In this document: piece after piece, positions 17,052 through 26,794 of the stretch
Layout: every line of letters begins with the position of its first letter
Numbering within the stretch: the first letter of the stretch is position 1
Assembly: GCA_947493175.1 (NCBI GenBank)
Contig: CANLQD010000003.1
Span: 744,001-808,000, forward strand
DNA: 64,000 nt
DNA from: an uncultured Flavobacteriaceae bacterium
GTDB lineage: Bacteria; Bacteroidota; Bacteroidia; Flavobacteriales; Flavobacteriaceae
Reading direction: 5' to 3'
Notes under the pieces: generated by a model
What the model saw: the letters and a program-made list of their open reading frames with translations, nothing else
Told to the model about the DNA's origin: nothing
Database searches by the model: none
Made by a program: the position numbers and the translations under genes

Positions 17052-18839
17052 CTACATTCTTTCCGGTACATCGATCCCCAAAAGCAGAAATGCCGATTGA
17101 ATCACATTTGCTACTTTCTTGGACAAGGCTACCCTAAAAGACTTCTTTTTTTCATCGACTTCTCCAAGAATAGAGACCTGTTGGTAAAACGAATTAAACT
17201 CTTTGACCAGATCATAGGTATAATTGGCAATCAATGCCGGACTAAAATTCGTCGCCGCCAATTGAACCGTTTCGGGAAAAAACTGTAGCTGTTTTATTAG
17301 CTCTTTTTCTTTTGGGTGTAGCTCCATTTCCAAATCGAGCTCTTTCAAGACGGGAACCTCTGTTTCCGTTGCTTTACGGAGTATCGACTGTATTCGAGCG
17401 TAGGTGTATTGGATAAAAGGCCCGGTATTCCCTTGAAAATCGACCGACTCTTCAGGATCGAAAAGAATGCGTTTTTTCGGATCCACCTTTAGGATGTAAT
17501 ATTTTAAGGCACCCAAACCGATCATCTTATATAACTGCTGCTTTTCGCTGTCAGCGTAATCGTCCAACTTTCCCAATTCCTGTGAAATATCGGCAGCCGT
17601 TTGGGTCATATCGGCCATGAGGTCATCGGCATCTACAACGGTTCCCTCACGACTTTTCATCTTTCCACTGGGTAAATCGACCATTCCGTAACTAAGATGA
17701 TACAATTTTTCGGCCCAAGAAAATCCAAGCTTTTTCAGGATCAGAAACAGTACTTTAAAATGATAGTCCTGCTCGTTGCCTACCGTGTAAACCATACCAC
17801 CGATATCGGGATAGTCCTTGACCCGCTGTATCGCGGTACCGATATCTTGGGTCATATAGACCGCCGTACCGTCGGACCGTAAGACAATTTTTCGATCCAA
17901 ACCTTCATCGGTCAAATCACACCAGACCGAGCCATCGGCATCTTTTTCAAAAACGCCTTTGTCCAACCCCTCCTGTACAAACTCCTTTCCCAAGAGGTAG
18001 GTTTGGCTCTCGTAATAGAGCTTGTCAAAATCGACTCCTAAATTTTTATAGGTTTCGGTAAAACCTTCATATACCCAGCCGTTCATTTTTTTCCATAGGG
18101 CCACGACCTCATCATCACCGGCTTCCCATTTTTGCAGCATTTGTTGCGCCTCGGATAAAAGAGGCGCCTCTTTTTCTGCAGCCTTCCTATCCACACCGTC
18201 TAAAACCAATGCCTCGACCTCTTCTTTATACGCCTTGTCGAAGGCCACATAATAGTTTCCTACCAATTTGTCCCCTTTTAACCCGGTACGCTCGGGTGTA
18301 GCGCCTTGACCAAATTTCTTCCAGGCCACCATACTTTTACAAATGTGGATGCCCCGGTCGTTAATGATTTGGGTTTTGTAGACTTTTTTTCCAGAGGCCT
18401 TGAGTATTTCAGCGACCGAATACCCCAACAGGTTGTTTCGTATATGTCCTAGGTGCAGGGGTTTGTTCGTATTGGGTGAACTGTACTCGACCATAACCGC
18501 ATCGGTTTCGGCCTGTGGCACAAACCCATAGTCGGTTTCTTCTTTGATGGCATCGAAAAAAGAGAGATAAAAGGAATCGCTGATCACCAAATTCAGAAAA
18601 CCCTTGATGGTATTGAAGCTCGCCACTTCGGGTACCGAATCTACCAGGAACTGTCCTATTTGATTCCCTATTTGTTCCGGATTTCCCTTCACAAAACGCA
18701 ACATGGGAAATACGACTACCGTGATATCTCCCTCAAAATCCTTTCGGGTCGGTTGAAACTCAATAGACGGTAACGTTACCTTAAAAATAGCATGGACCGC
18801 TTCCTTTATCTTTGCTTCCAAAACGTGCTGGATGTTCAT
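17052..18839 (-). CDS. argS: Arginyl-tRNA synthetase
   Basis: 595 aa class I synthetase that charges tRNA-Arg. An N-terminal ArgRS additional domain (about 1-95) is followed by the catalytic core with the HIGH signature as H129-L-G-H132 (NKPLHLGHIRNNLLG) and the KMSKS equivalent in SGKMKSREGT. The C-terminal DALR anticodon-binding domain ends YQQVSILGEVDEKKKS...SAFLLLGIDVPERM. TAATTTTG at 18869-18862 (minus) may be a -7 element 23 bases upstream of the start. Confidence 0.97.
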   Translation of the reverse strand: MNIQHVLEAKIKEAVHAIFKVTLPSIEFQPTRKDFEGDITVVVFPMLRFVKGNPEQIGNQIGQFLVDSVPEVASFNTIKGFLNLVISDSFYLSFFDAIKEETDYGFVPQAETDAVMVEYSSPNTNKPLHLGHIRNNLLGYSVAEILKASGKKVYKTQIINDRGIHICKSMVAWKKFGQGATPERTGLKGDKLVGNYYVAFDKAYKEEVEALVLDGVDRKAAEKEAPLLSEAQQMLQKWEAGDDEVVALWKKMNGWVYEGFTETYKNLGVDFDKLYYESQTYLLGKEFVQEGLDKGVFEKDADGSVWCDLTDEGLDRKIVLRSDGTAVYMTQDIGTAIQRVKDYPDIGGMVYTVGNEQDYHFKVLFLILKKLGFSWAEKLYHLSYGMVDLPSGKMKSREGTVVDADDLMADMTQTAADISQELGKLDDYADSEKQQLYKMIGLGALKYYILKVDPKKRILFDPEESVDFQGNTGPFIQYTYARIQSILRKATETEVPVLKELDLEMELHPKEKELIKQLQFFPETVQLAATNFSPALIANYTYDLVKEFNSFYQQVSILGEVDEKKKSFRVALSKKVANVIQSAFLLLGIDVPERM

Positions 18840-19213
18840 ATGTGCTACACTTATAAGCCTGCAAAATTAATCATTTTTTGTGCTTTACAGGAGAACCGTC
18901 CAGTTAATCACCGTCGTTTCGACGAACTATATAAAAGAAAGCCCAAAAGATATTGAAAAGAACTGTAGCATAATGGCAGTACCCAAACGTAGGCACCTAT
19001 AAATCCCAATTATTGAAGTGATTTAAACTTTTTTGGATTCAAGCGAAAATCAGCAATTTTTTGGTCGTTAGAAGACTTTTTAGAGATGCGTAGTGGGCTA
19101 CGGAACGAGAAAAAGGCGAAGAATGATCAAAAAAGGGCTATTTTTTAGCGAATTGAAAAAGTGTAAATGACTTCATTGGGTTAACTTTATACAAAATAGC
19201 GCAGGAATAGAAA
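18840..19213. other. 374-base intergenic stretch, no gene recognised
   Basis: Between divergent argS and the 19214 gene. It is AT-rich, with a few short inverted motifs (for example CGTCGTTTCGACG near 18911-18923) and the purine-rich stretch at about 19040-19150. No RNA gene or coding frame could be supported. TAACTTTA at about 19181-19188 is a weak -7 candidate for the plus-strand genes. Confidence 0.5.
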
Positions 19214-19639
19214 ATGCTTGTAAACGTATCCTATACCAACAAAGAAATTACACGAAAAATTGATGAAGCGGTGGGCCAACCCTTCACCCTGAAAGAGCGT
19301 TGGGCCATGGGCGGTATCGGTTCGCCCAAATTGTTCATTACGGAGACAAGTATCGAAATCAGAAATCTATTGTTGTTAGACAACAACAGGGATTCGTGCA
19401 ATATTGAATTACGGCCCAAAGGCATCATCTTACGGTTTCGTTCACTACTAGAAACCTTTGCCTTGATCATTCCCTACTACAAACTCACGGTCTATAAGGG
19501 CGACCTGGCCGTTTATTCGGTATATCGGGACCAATACTTTGTTAAGGTACAGGCGGACACAAAAGCGGTTCAAAAATTCTTCCGAAAAATGTTGGATTAT
19601 AAGGCAGACAATGCGCCTACATCCATAGAAGATCTATAA
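19214..19639 (+). CDS. Conserved hypothetical protein, 141 aa
   Basis: No domain recognised. It is a soluble, PH-like or beta-rich protein: several amphipathic strands (residues about 50-115, SIEIRNLLLL, NIELRPKGIILRF, YKLTVYKGDLAVYSVY) and a C-terminal helix (KAVQKFFRKML). No signal peptide. It is the first gene of a tight plus-strand cluster, one base before the next gene's start, so it is probably co-transcribed with the DUF1648 and NAD(P)-binding genes. Confidence 0.75.
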   Translation: MLVNVSYTNKEITRKIDEAVGQPFTLKERWAMGGIGSPKLFITETSIEIRNLLLLDNNRDSCNIELRPKGIILRFRSLLETFALIIPYYKLTVYKGDLAVYSVYRDQYFVKVQADTKAVQKFFRKMLDYKADNAPTSIEDL

Positions 19640-19640
19640 A

Positions 19641-20150
19641 ATGTCGGAAAAGCAACCAAAAATAGTCGTAGAACCGACCACCACCGATCGCAGATTGCTT
19701 GTGATAGGGTGGTCGATTGTTGTACTCTCCGCCCTTGTACTGGGTTACTTTTACCATTCAATTCCAGATACCATAGCGACCCATTTTGACCATAAGAGCC
19801 GCGCAGATGATTTTAGCCATAAATCGGCACTTTGGGGAATCGTTGTCTTCAACGCAATAAGTTATCTCGGATTATACCTACTGGCGACCAAGGTAAAACC
19901 CTGGAACTTTAACTATCCGATCAGGGTAAGCTCGGAAAACGCCCCTAAAGTGTATGCCTTGGGCATTCGAATGATCGTGGTCTTAAATCTGGCACTGGCG
20001 GGCCTACTGTCGCTATTGTTGTTCCGTATGATGTACACAGCTATCTCAGGAACCCAAACCTTATCTTGGTTTTTACCGGTCTTTTCAACTGTTTTACTTG
20101 GCATTATCCTCTATTTTGGGGTTCGGCTCACAGCGATTTCAAAAACATGA
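19641..20150 (+). CDS. DUF1648 domain membrane protein
   Basis: 169 aa. A cytoplasmic N-terminus is followed by four hydrophobic segments (about 20-38, 66-82, 107-129, 142-162). The segment YHSIPDTIATHFDHKSRADDF (about 44-63) is the DUF1648 signature (LPxxIPxHFxxxGxxD). Family members include SdpI-type immunity/sensor proteins, but this single-domain version cannot be assigned that role. It overlaps the next gene by four bases (ATGA), implying translational coupling. Confidence 0.8.
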   Translation: MSEKQPKIVVEPTTTDRRLLVIGWSIVVLSALVLGYFYHSIPDTIATHFDHKSRADDFSHKSALWGIVVFNAISYLGLYLLATKVKPWNFNYPIRVSSENAPKVYALGIRMIVVLNLALAGLLSLLLFRMMYTAISGTQTLSWFLPVFSTVLLGIILYFGVRLTAISKT

Positions 20151-21571
20151 AAATACTGCTCACAGGTGCTAACGGATATATCGGCATGCGACTACTACCG
20201 TTGTTGCTCGAAAAAGGTCATGAGGTAGTTTGCGCGGTGCGTGATGCCGAACGACTTTCGGTCGATTCAGAAATGCGTTCCCGAATCGAGATTGTTGAAA
20301 TCGATTTTTTACAGGAGGTCGAAAGGGGAAAAATACCCAAGGATATCGAAGCGGCCTATTTTTTAATTCACTCCATGCGTTCCTCTACCAAAGAGTTCGA
20401 TGAAATGGAAGCTACCACCGCACGAAATTTTAATAAATACCTTGCCGACACCAATACCAAACAAGTTGTTTACCTCAGCGGTATTTCGAATGAGGAAAAC
20501 CTATCGAAACACCTTTGGTCCCGGAAAAATGTAGAAGACATTTTGGCGAAGGGCAGCTATCGGCTTACCGTACTAAAAGCGGGCATTATTGTAGGCTCTG
20601 GCAGTTCTTCTTTTGAGATCATTCGGGACCTTTGCGAAAAACTCCCTTTTATGATTACCCCGAGATGGGTATTGACCAAGACACAGCCCATTGCCATTCG
20701 GGATGTGATGGCCTTCCTGACCGGTGTTTTAGGAAATGAAAAGACCTATGGGGGTTCTTTTGATATCGCCGGCCCGGACGTATTAAGCTACAAGGAAATG
20801 ATGCAGCAGTATGCGAAGGCCCGAGATTTTAAAAACTGGATCGTGACCGTACCGGTCATGACTCCCAAACTGTCTTCCTATTGGCTTTATTTTGTAACCT
20901 CCACATCTTATAAACTGGCAATGAACCTAGTCGATAGTATGAAAGTGGAGGTGGTTGCCAAAGACGCCCGTTTACAACATCTTTTGAGAATCGAGACACA
21001 TACCTATGCGGAGGCCATCGATATGGCATTCAAAAAAATTGAACAGAACCAAGTAGTAAGCAGCTGGAAAGATAGTATGGTCAGCGGTCGGTTTCAACAA
21101 GATTTGGGCAAGCACATACAGGTACCGAAATACGGAATCCTTAAAGATGAACAAAAGTTGAAGGTAGCCGACCCCGATCAGGTATTACGAAATATTTGGA
21201 AAATTGGTGGTGACCATGGTTGGTACTATGGTAATTGGCTATGGAAAATACGCGGATTGCTCGATAAGCTATTCGGAGGTGTTGGGCTTCGTAGGGGCCG
21301 TACCCATCCCGATAAGTTGTATCCCGGGGACGCATTGGATTTCTGGAGGGTACTACTGGCAGACAAAGAAGAAAAGCGACTCTTACTTTTCGCCGAAATG
21401 CGCCTTCCCGGAGAAGCTTGGCTAGAATTCAGAATCGACGACGCGAACATTCTTCACCAAACGGCCACTTTTAGGCCAAGAGGTCTTCGCGGCAGGTTGT
21501 ATTGGTATAGCATCGTTCCCTTTCATTATTTTATCTTTGGTGGAATGATCCGCAACATCGCCAACGCCTAA
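20147..21571 (+). CDS. NAD(P)-binding protein with C-terminal DUF2867
   Basis: 474 aa from ATG 20147; the frame is open 27 codons further upstream, but MKILLTGANGYIG is the natural start and gives the Rossmann motif G7-A-N-G10-Y-I-G13. An atypical short-chain reductase/NmrA-like domain covers about 1-300; the rest (GDHGWYYGNWLWKIRGLLDK and LRGRLYWYSIVPFHYFIF) is DUF2867. Such fusions are common in Bacteroidota; the substrate is unknown, with quinone/lipid or nucleoside-diphosphate-sugar chemistry possible. It is coupled to its neighbours by ATGA upstream and TAATG downstream. Confidence 0.87.
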   Translation: MKILLTGANGYIGMRLLPLLLEKGHEVVCAVRDAERLSVDSEMRSRIEIVEIDFLQEVERGKIPKDIEAAYFLIHSMRSSTKEFDEMEATTARNFNKYLADTNTKQVVYLSGISNEENLSKHLWSRKNVEDILAKGSYRLTVLKAGIIVGSGSSSFEIIRDLCEKLPFMITPRWVLTKTQPIAIRDVMAFLTGVLGNEKTYGGSFDIAGPDVLSYKEMMQQYAKARDFKNWIVTVPVMTPKLSSYWLYFVTSTSYKLAMNLVDSMKVEVVAKDARLQHLLRIETHTYAEAIDMAFKKIEQNQVVSSWKDSMVSGRFQQDLGKHIQVPKYGILKDEQKLKVADPDQVLRNIWKIGGDHGWYYGNWLWKIRGLLDKLFGGVGLRRGRTHPDKLYPGDALDFWRVLLADKEEKRLLLFAEMRLPGEAWLEFRIDDANILHQTATFRPRGLRGRLYWYSIVPFHYFIFGGMIRNIANA

Positions 21572-22257
21572 TGTCCTTGAAATCCAAATATTTGATCCTT
21601 GCTATTCAACTGCCCTACCTGTTGGTATTTCAGGGCATCGGTCAGCAACTGAAATCGACCACGAACGACTATGGGTTTCGATTAACTGCCCTGGGTATTC
21701 CCATTTCGGCACCTGATGGGTATGAATCGGCACAAACTTTTGAGCTTAACCATCCCTTGCAACCGGAAATGGCCTATGAAATAGGTTTCTGGATTATTGG
21801 AAAGCAACTCCAAGACCGAGGGTATTCGTACCCCATTGACTTTAGACAAGATGTGACGGTAACCGGGGTCTACGTTAAACCAATTGCTTCCGAAGCGCAG
21901 GAACAGGATAACGAAATAATTGCCAACACAGTATCGGAAAGAATAGCAGAACGCATCTTGATCGATAGCAAGAAAAAATATATCGTTGGCCAACCCCATA
22001 TTTCTATTGGCCTGTATGATCACCGAAATATCGACAAAGATGTAGTGACCATCTATGTAAATGATAAAATCGTTATCGAAAATTTAAGACTAAAGCGACA
22101 AAGGTATTTTTTTGAGGTACCATTGCGACCAGGTGCCAATACCATTACCTTACATGCCGAAAACTTAGGCGAAGTGTCTCCCAACACCGCTGCCATCATC
22201 ATAAAAGGCGACTCAAAGGAGTATGCGGCCATACTTGGAATCGGACTTGGGCCATAG
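21571..22257 (+). CDS. Secreted hypothetical protein, 228 aa
   Basis: Starts within the stop codon of the previous gene (TAATG). An N-terminal hydrophobic segment (about 8-24, ending GIGQQ) looks like a signal peptide. The mature part is beta-rich with no recognised domain; NDKIVIENLRLKRQRYFFEVPL and NTITLHAENLGEVSPNTA (about 165-205) resemble strands of a jelly-roll or Ig-like sandwich, as in small-molecule-binding or carbohydrate-binding proteins. The lineage is probably Bacteroidota-restricted. It is the last gene of the 19214 cluster. Confidence 0.7.
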   Translation: MSLKSKYLILAIQLPYLLVFQGIGQQLKSTTNDYGFRLTALGIPISAPDGYESAQTFELNHPLQPEMAYEIGFWIIGKQLQDRGYSYPIDFRQDVTVTGVYVKPIASEAQEQDNEIIANTVSERIAERILIDSKKKYIVGQPHISIGLYDHRNIDKDVVTIYVNDKIVIENLRLKRQRYFFEVPLRPGANTITLHAENLGEVSPNTAAIIIKGDSKEYAAILGIGLGP

Positions 22258-22319
22258 CGAATACTTCACCGTTTTTTACAATTCCGATAAATAGCACAAA
22301 ACACTTTAAACGAACTATT

Positions 22320-23807
22320 TTGCCCGTAAAGACCCCCTTCAAGAATCCACTACTGCTCTTTTCCGTAGGCATCATATTCCTATTCACATTGGTGGTCTTT
22401 TTTGCAACCGAAACAAGTTATTCCGCTATTGAACAGCTATCGGTATGGGTTCGGAACTATTTTGGATATTTTTACCTTTACCTAGGACTGGGTTGTGTGC
22501 TGTTTCTTTTGGGAATTGCACTTTCCCCCATAGGCCGTATTCGATTGGGGAAGGTAGGTTCGCGACCTGAACATTCACTCTGGGCATGGACATCAATGCT
22601 CTATAGCGCCGGTATGGGAGCGGGAATTCTGCTACGTGCGGTACAAGAGCCTGTGTTTATGCAACAGCATCCACCGTACGCTTCCGATCTTGCACCGGAA
22701 ACCTTGGCATTGGAGTTTACCTTCTATCAATGGGGGTTTACTGCCTGGGCTTTTTATGGACTCTTTGCCATGGTGGTGGGTTACGCCCTCTTTGTAAAGA
22801 AGAAAAAAGTGTTGGTAAGTTCAACAATCGATACGACCATTACCAATAAACTGGCCAGAAAGGGCATCGACATTATGACCATCATTACCACCGTTTTCGG
22901 TCTCATAGCGGCCATAGGTTTGGGCACGGCACAGATCAATGGTGGCCTCAATCATTTGTTTGAACAACAGTTCGGATTGGGCATGACCCTGCTCCTCGCT
23001 ACCCTGATTTCGGGAATTGCCTTTTACTCCGCTTGGCAAGGAGTGAACAAAGGAATTAAAATCATCTCTAAATTCAATATTATCATAACACTGATCATCC
23101 TGTCATTCGTTTTTCTCACAAGTGATATCATCGCCATTCTGGTTTCTTTTCTTAACGCTACCTACCACTACATTATCGATTTTATTCCATTGAGTGTAGC
23201 TTGGGGCGATTACGACCCCGGTATGGAGTTTTTAACTGATTGGACCTTCTACTACTGGGCTTTCTGGCTGGCTTGGGCACCCTTTACCGGGATCTTTATC
23301 GCTCGAATATCGAAAGGAAGAACACTCCGGCAATTGCTTTTGGGCGTATTGTTGATTCCTTCCCTTGGAACCTTTTTCTGGTTTTCGGTCTTTGGCACCT
23401 CGGCCTTTCAGCTGATTGAAAGTTGGGGGAGTTATCAAGGGGAATTTAGCGATGTATTTTCTTCCATTTTCGTGTTCTTTGAACAATATCCCTTGGCAGC
23501 GGTATGGAATGCCGTTACCATTCTTTTGCTTATCAGTTTCCTCGTTACTTCGGTAGATTCGGCCGTATTTGTTTTGAGCATGTTCACCGATAACGGCAAA
23601 AAGGAACCCAATAAAAAACATCGGTTGTTATGGTCGGTGTTTATTCTGTTGGCAACTATGGCCCTTTTGGTGTTAGGAAATGTAAAACCTGATATTGATG
23701 TACTTACGGCAGTTCAAAAACTGTTGGTCATCACCTCCCTTCCCTTTGCGCTGTTCATGATGGTCATGACCCTCATATTTTTACAATCCGTGCGGATTAA
23801 AAGCTGA
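22320..23807 (+). CDS. BCCT family betaine/carnitine/choline transporter
   Basis: 495 aa, about 12 transmembrane segments. Family motifs are GAGILLRAVQEP (about 99-110, where many BCCT have GIGIGLMFWGVAEP), FYQWGFTAWAFYG (about 138-150), and YYWAFWLAWAPFTGIFIARISKGRT (about 311-335), the BCCT signature. It would import a quaternary ammonium osmolyte or similar, driven by ion gradients. The Trp-rich aromatic box appears partly present. The only suitable start is TTG at 22320. A gap of 62 bases separates it from the preceding cluster. Confidence 0.92.
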   Translation: MPVKTPFKNPLLLFSVGIIFLFTLVVFFATETSYSAIEQLSVWVRNYFGYFYLYLGLGCVLFLLGIALSPIGRIRLGKVGSRPEHSLWAWTSMLYSAGMGAGILLRAVQEPVFMQQHPPYASDLAPETLALEFTFYQWGFTAWAFYGLFAMVVGYALFVKKKKVLVSSTIDTTITNKLARKGIDIMTIITTVFGLIAAIGLGTAQINGGLNHLFEQQFGLGMTLLLATLISGIAFYSAWQGVNKGIKIISKFNIIITLIILSFVFLTSDIIAILVSFLNATYHYIIDFIPLSVAWGDYDPGMEFLTDWTFYYWAFWLAWAPFTGIFIARISKGRTLRQLLLGVLLIPSLGTFFWFSVFGTSAFQLIESWGSYQGEFSDVFSSIFVFFEQYPLAAVWNAVTILLLISFLVTSVDSAVFVLSMFTDNGKKEPNKKHRLLWSVFILLATMALLVLGNVKPDIDVLTAVQKLLVITSLPFALFMMVMTLIFLQSVRIKS

Positions 23808-23900
23808 TGTGAACACCCTGAGCTAGGCTCTGACAATTATTGCACTTTTATTGAAGAAACCAGACTGATCTATGTAAGCCATATTTTATAATTTACATAC

Positions 23901-25235
23901 ATGAAAACATCGATTGAAAAACTTCTAGCTCTATTAGTATGCATCTTCCTTTCAGCATGGTCGAATGCGCAAAAAAAGACAGATCATAAGCCCAATGTAA
24001 TCATCATCTACACAGATGACCAGGGTACTATCGATATCAATTCGTTTGGAGCGAACGACCTCTACACCCCTCATATGGACAAGCTGGCCGAAACGGGTGT
24101 AAAGTTCATACAGTTTTATGCTGCGGCACCCATCTGTTCCCCTTCACGAGCCGCGCTGTTGACGGGTCGCACCCCTTTGGATGTTGGATTGCCCAAAAAT
24201 GCAGGAAAAGAAGGATTGGCCGGCGACCAGCTGACCCTTTCAGAAAAATTGAAGGAACATGGATATGCGACCGGACTGGTAGGAAAATGGCATTTGGGGA
24301 TGACCAAGACTACCGTGCCAAACGCACAGGGGTTCGACTATTCTTTTGGGCATTTGGGCGGTTGCATCGACAACTATTCCCACTTCTTTTACTGGCATGG
24401 CCCCAACCGACACGATTTATGGGAAAACGGTACCGAGATATGGAGGGATGGTGCGTATTTCCAAGATCTAATGGCTCAAAAAACCGACTTGTTTTTAGAA
24501 GAGCACCAAAATCGCCCCTTCTTTCTATATTATGCCATTAACCTACCCCATTATCCCTTGCAAGGCACTGATAAATGGAGAGAACATTACAAAGACTTGG
24601 AAAGTCCCAGAAATAAATACGCCGCCGCCGTGTCTACGATGGACGAAAACATTGGTAAGCTTTTATCGAAGCTCGACGAATTGAATTTACGGAAAAACAC
24701 CTTGATCATCCTTCAGTCCGATCATGGGCATTCGATGGAAGAGCGCACTTTTGGAGGCGGCGGCGATTCGGGACCCTATCGCGGTGCGAAATTTTCATTG
24801 TTCGAAGGGGGTATTCGAGTACCGGCGATTATCAGCTGGCCAGACCAAATCCCACGATCAGAATCCAGAAATCAAATGGCCGTGAATGTCGATTGGTTTC
24901 CCACGATTTTAGACTTCTGTGATATTGCCTTTGATAAAGGGATGTTCGAGGGAGAAAGTTTGAAAGATGTGATCATGAAGAACACTCCAAGTCCGCACGA
25001 GGCCTTTTGGTGGTATTCCGAAGAAGACCGTTGGGCCGTTCGGAAAGGAGATTGGAAATTATTGAAAAATCCGATAGACCCTTCCAAAAAAACGGTTTTG
25101 ACCGAAAAGGATTCTTTGTATTTGGTAAACATTAAAACGGACCCCGGTGAACTGGTGAATATGATTCAAGAACACCCGGACAAAGTAATTGAGTTGCAAA
25201 AAACCTATGACGCTTGGCGTAAGGGCAAGCAATAA
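23901..25235 (+). CDS. Secreted sulfatase (type I, formylglycine-dependent)
   Basis: 444 aa. The signal peptide ends near SAWSNAQ. The metal-binding start NVIIIYTDDQG (about 33-43) and the maturation motif C79-S-P-S-R83 followed by AALLTGR show a formylglycine-type sulfatase; Cys79 would be converted to formylglycine. GKWHLG (about 131-136) and the C-terminal WKLLKN are also present. It hydrolyses sulfate esters, and in marine flavobacteria such enzymes usually act on algal polysaccharides. No glycoside hydrolases are adjacent. Confidence 0.95.
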   Translation: MKTSIEKLLALLVCIFLSAWSNAQKKTDHKPNVIIIYTDDQGTIDINSFGANDLYTPHMDKLAETGVKFIQFYAAAPICSPSRAALLTGRTPLDVGLPKNAGKEGLAGDQLTLSEKLKEHGYATGLVGKWHLGMTKTTVPNAQGFDYSFGHLGGCIDNYSHFFYWHGPNRHDLWENGTEIWRDGAYFQDLMAQKTDLFLEEHQNRPFFLYYAINLPHYPLQGTDKWREHYKDLESPRNKYAAAVSTMDENIGKLLSKLDELNLRKNTLIILQSDHGHSMEERTFGGGGDSGPYRGAKFSLFEGGIRVPAIISWPDQIPRSESRNQMAVNVDWFPTILDFCDIAFDKGMFEGESLKDVIMKNTPSPHEAFWWYSEEDRWAVRKGDWKLLKNPIDPSKKTVLTEKDSLYLVNIKTDPGELVNMIQEHPDKVIELQKTYDAWRKGKQ

Positions 25236-25251
25236 CGGCAACCCCAACTTC

Positions 25252-26184
25252 TTACATACTAGTGGGTAAAAACACCTCGGCCATCATGCAACGGGCACTT
25301 CCGCCCCCACAGGTTTCAATAGTATCCAAGGGGCTGTGAATAATGCCGCAATACTTTTCGATAGCAGCTATTTGGTCCGGTCTTAAACTGGTATAGGCGG
25401 CCGTACTCATCACCATAAAACGTTGCTCATTGGCGCCTATCACCTGTAGCATATTTCCCGCAAAATGATGCATTTGTTCATCGGTAATAGGGATAACCTC
25501 CTTCCCGTCCTTTTTTAAGTGATTCACCACCTGCGTACGCTCTTTTTTATCGTCGATGGCATCGAGGTTGATGATGGCAAAATCCTCGGCCATTGCCATC
25601 ATAACATTGGTATGATAAATGGGAAGTCGCTCCCCATTTACGGTCTGGTTGGCCGTGAAAATAACGGGAAAGCAATCAAAATCTTCGCAAAACTCAATGA
25701 ACAATTCTTCATGAGCCCTCTCAGACAGGGCACAATAAGCCTTCTGATGTACCCTATCCTTTAAAATACTACCGGTACCTTCCAGAAAAACCCCTTCTTC
25801 CTCGGCTGCCGTATAGTCTATTACGGTATCAATACGAAACCCTTCTTTTTCCAAGATATCAAGGATATCGTCCCGACGTTCATTTCTTCGATTCTCTGCA
25901 AACATTGGATATACCACTACGGTGCCATTGGCATGAAACGAAATCCAGTTATTGGGAAAAATAGCATCAGGAGTATCTGGCTCTTCCGTATCATCGACCA
26001 CCATAACCTTTACCCCATGTGCCCTCAAAACTTTCACAAAGGCATCGAACTCCGCTTGTGCCTTTTTATTGATTTCCTTATTTTTCAGCGAAAGGTCTTC
26101 CTGAAAATAATTATTCACGGCCGTTTGTTCGTTCATTCGAAAATTGACTGGACGAATCATTAAGATGGTATTGGTAATCTGCAT
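25252..26184 (-). CDS. ctlX: CtlX-like citrulline/arginine-utilising hydrolase
   Basis: 310 aa of the guanidine-group-modifying (deiminase) superfamily, subgroup of the citrulline hydrolase CtlX (COG4874). It starts with the diagnostic ITNTILMIRPVNFRMNEQTA. Catalytic candidates: DAIFPNNWISFHANG (about 73-87) with acid/histidine residues, the EGTGSIL motif (about 134-140), and Cys299 in the C-terminal GGGSARCMMAEVFLP. CtlX in Francisella converts citrulline to ornithine; the assignment here is by overall resemblance. It converges with the sulfatase, 16 bases apart. Confidence 0.85.
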   Translation of the reverse strand: MQITNTILMIRPVNFRMNEQTAVNNYFQEDLSLKNKEINKKAQAEFDAFVKVLRAHGVKVMVVDDTEEPDTPDAIFPNNWISFHANGTVVVYPMFAENRRNERRDDILDILEKEGFRIDTVIDYTAAEEEGVFLEGTGSILKDRVHQKAYCALSERAHEELFIEFCEDFDCFPVIFTANQTVNGERLPIYHTNVMMAMAEDFAIINLDAIDDKKERTQVVNHLKKDGKEVIPITDEQMHHFAGNMLQVIGANEQRFMVMSTAAYTSLRPDQIAAIEKYCGIIHSPLDTIETCGGGSARCMMAEVFLPTSM

Positions 26185-26358
26185 CGTTCCTTTGCTTTGG
26201 TCTATTTTGAGTTGTGAATTGGTATGAGTTCTTTTTATCGTTATTTTGAAGTGGCTAAATTATGCTTTTTATAGGGGTCATTTATCAGAATTCAACAAAA
26301 AAGAGCCCCTTTGTCACAAACAATATCTCTCGCAAAGGGTAGCCGTAAAAAACAGTAG

Positions 26359-26766
26359 ATGAACGGTGAAATACACATAGAGAAGTTGATTCAAAACATG
26401 CGACCCGTGTTAAACAATGGGGAGTACATATTTTGTACCCTTCCGAATTCCCATGGTATCGACCGAAACGATATTGTAGGTGAATTCAAGGAGAAAGAAG
26501 GAACGACAATTATTCTTTCACGGCAAAAGGCAGACACTTTAAAAATACCTTATACGTACGTTGCCGCTTGGATTACCCTTAGCGTTCATTCTTCCTTAGC
26601 CGCTACGGGACTTACCGCCGCCGTGGCTACCGCTTTGGCCAAACACGATATCAGTTGCAATGTAGTCGCAGCATATTACCACGACCATCTTTTTGTGCCC
26701 CATAACGACGCCCAGAAAGCTATAAGCATCTTAAAGCGGTTATCAAAACAGACAGATCGGCAATAA
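26359..26766 (+). CDS. ACT-domain protein (COG3602 type)
   Basis: 135 aa in two halves: an N-terminal part (ILSRQKADTL region) and a C-terminal ACT-like domain (about 65-130) with the segment TGLTAAVATALAKHDISCNVVAAYYHDHLFVP. Related proteins of COG3602 are small amino-acid-binding proteins of unknown physiological role. It lies between two deiminase-fold enzymes, so a regulatory role in arginine/citrulline metabolism is an attractive guess. Same-direction neighbours are absent; it converges with the amidinotransferase gene. Confidence 0.85.
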   Translation: MNGEIHIEKLIQNMRPVLNNGEYIFCTLPNSHGIDRNDIVGEFKEKEGTTIILSRQKADTLKIPYTYVAAWITLSVHSSLAATGLTAAVATALAKHDISCNVVAAYYHDHLFVPHNDAQKAISILKRLSKQTDRQ

Positions 26767-26794
26767 ACACGTTAGCGTCGTTTTTTAGTCAGTC

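Noticed and set aside
19000..19200. Possible small RNA or decayed gene
   Set aside because: Purine-rich and structured-looking, but neither a tRNA/ncRNA fold nor a protein family could be recognised.
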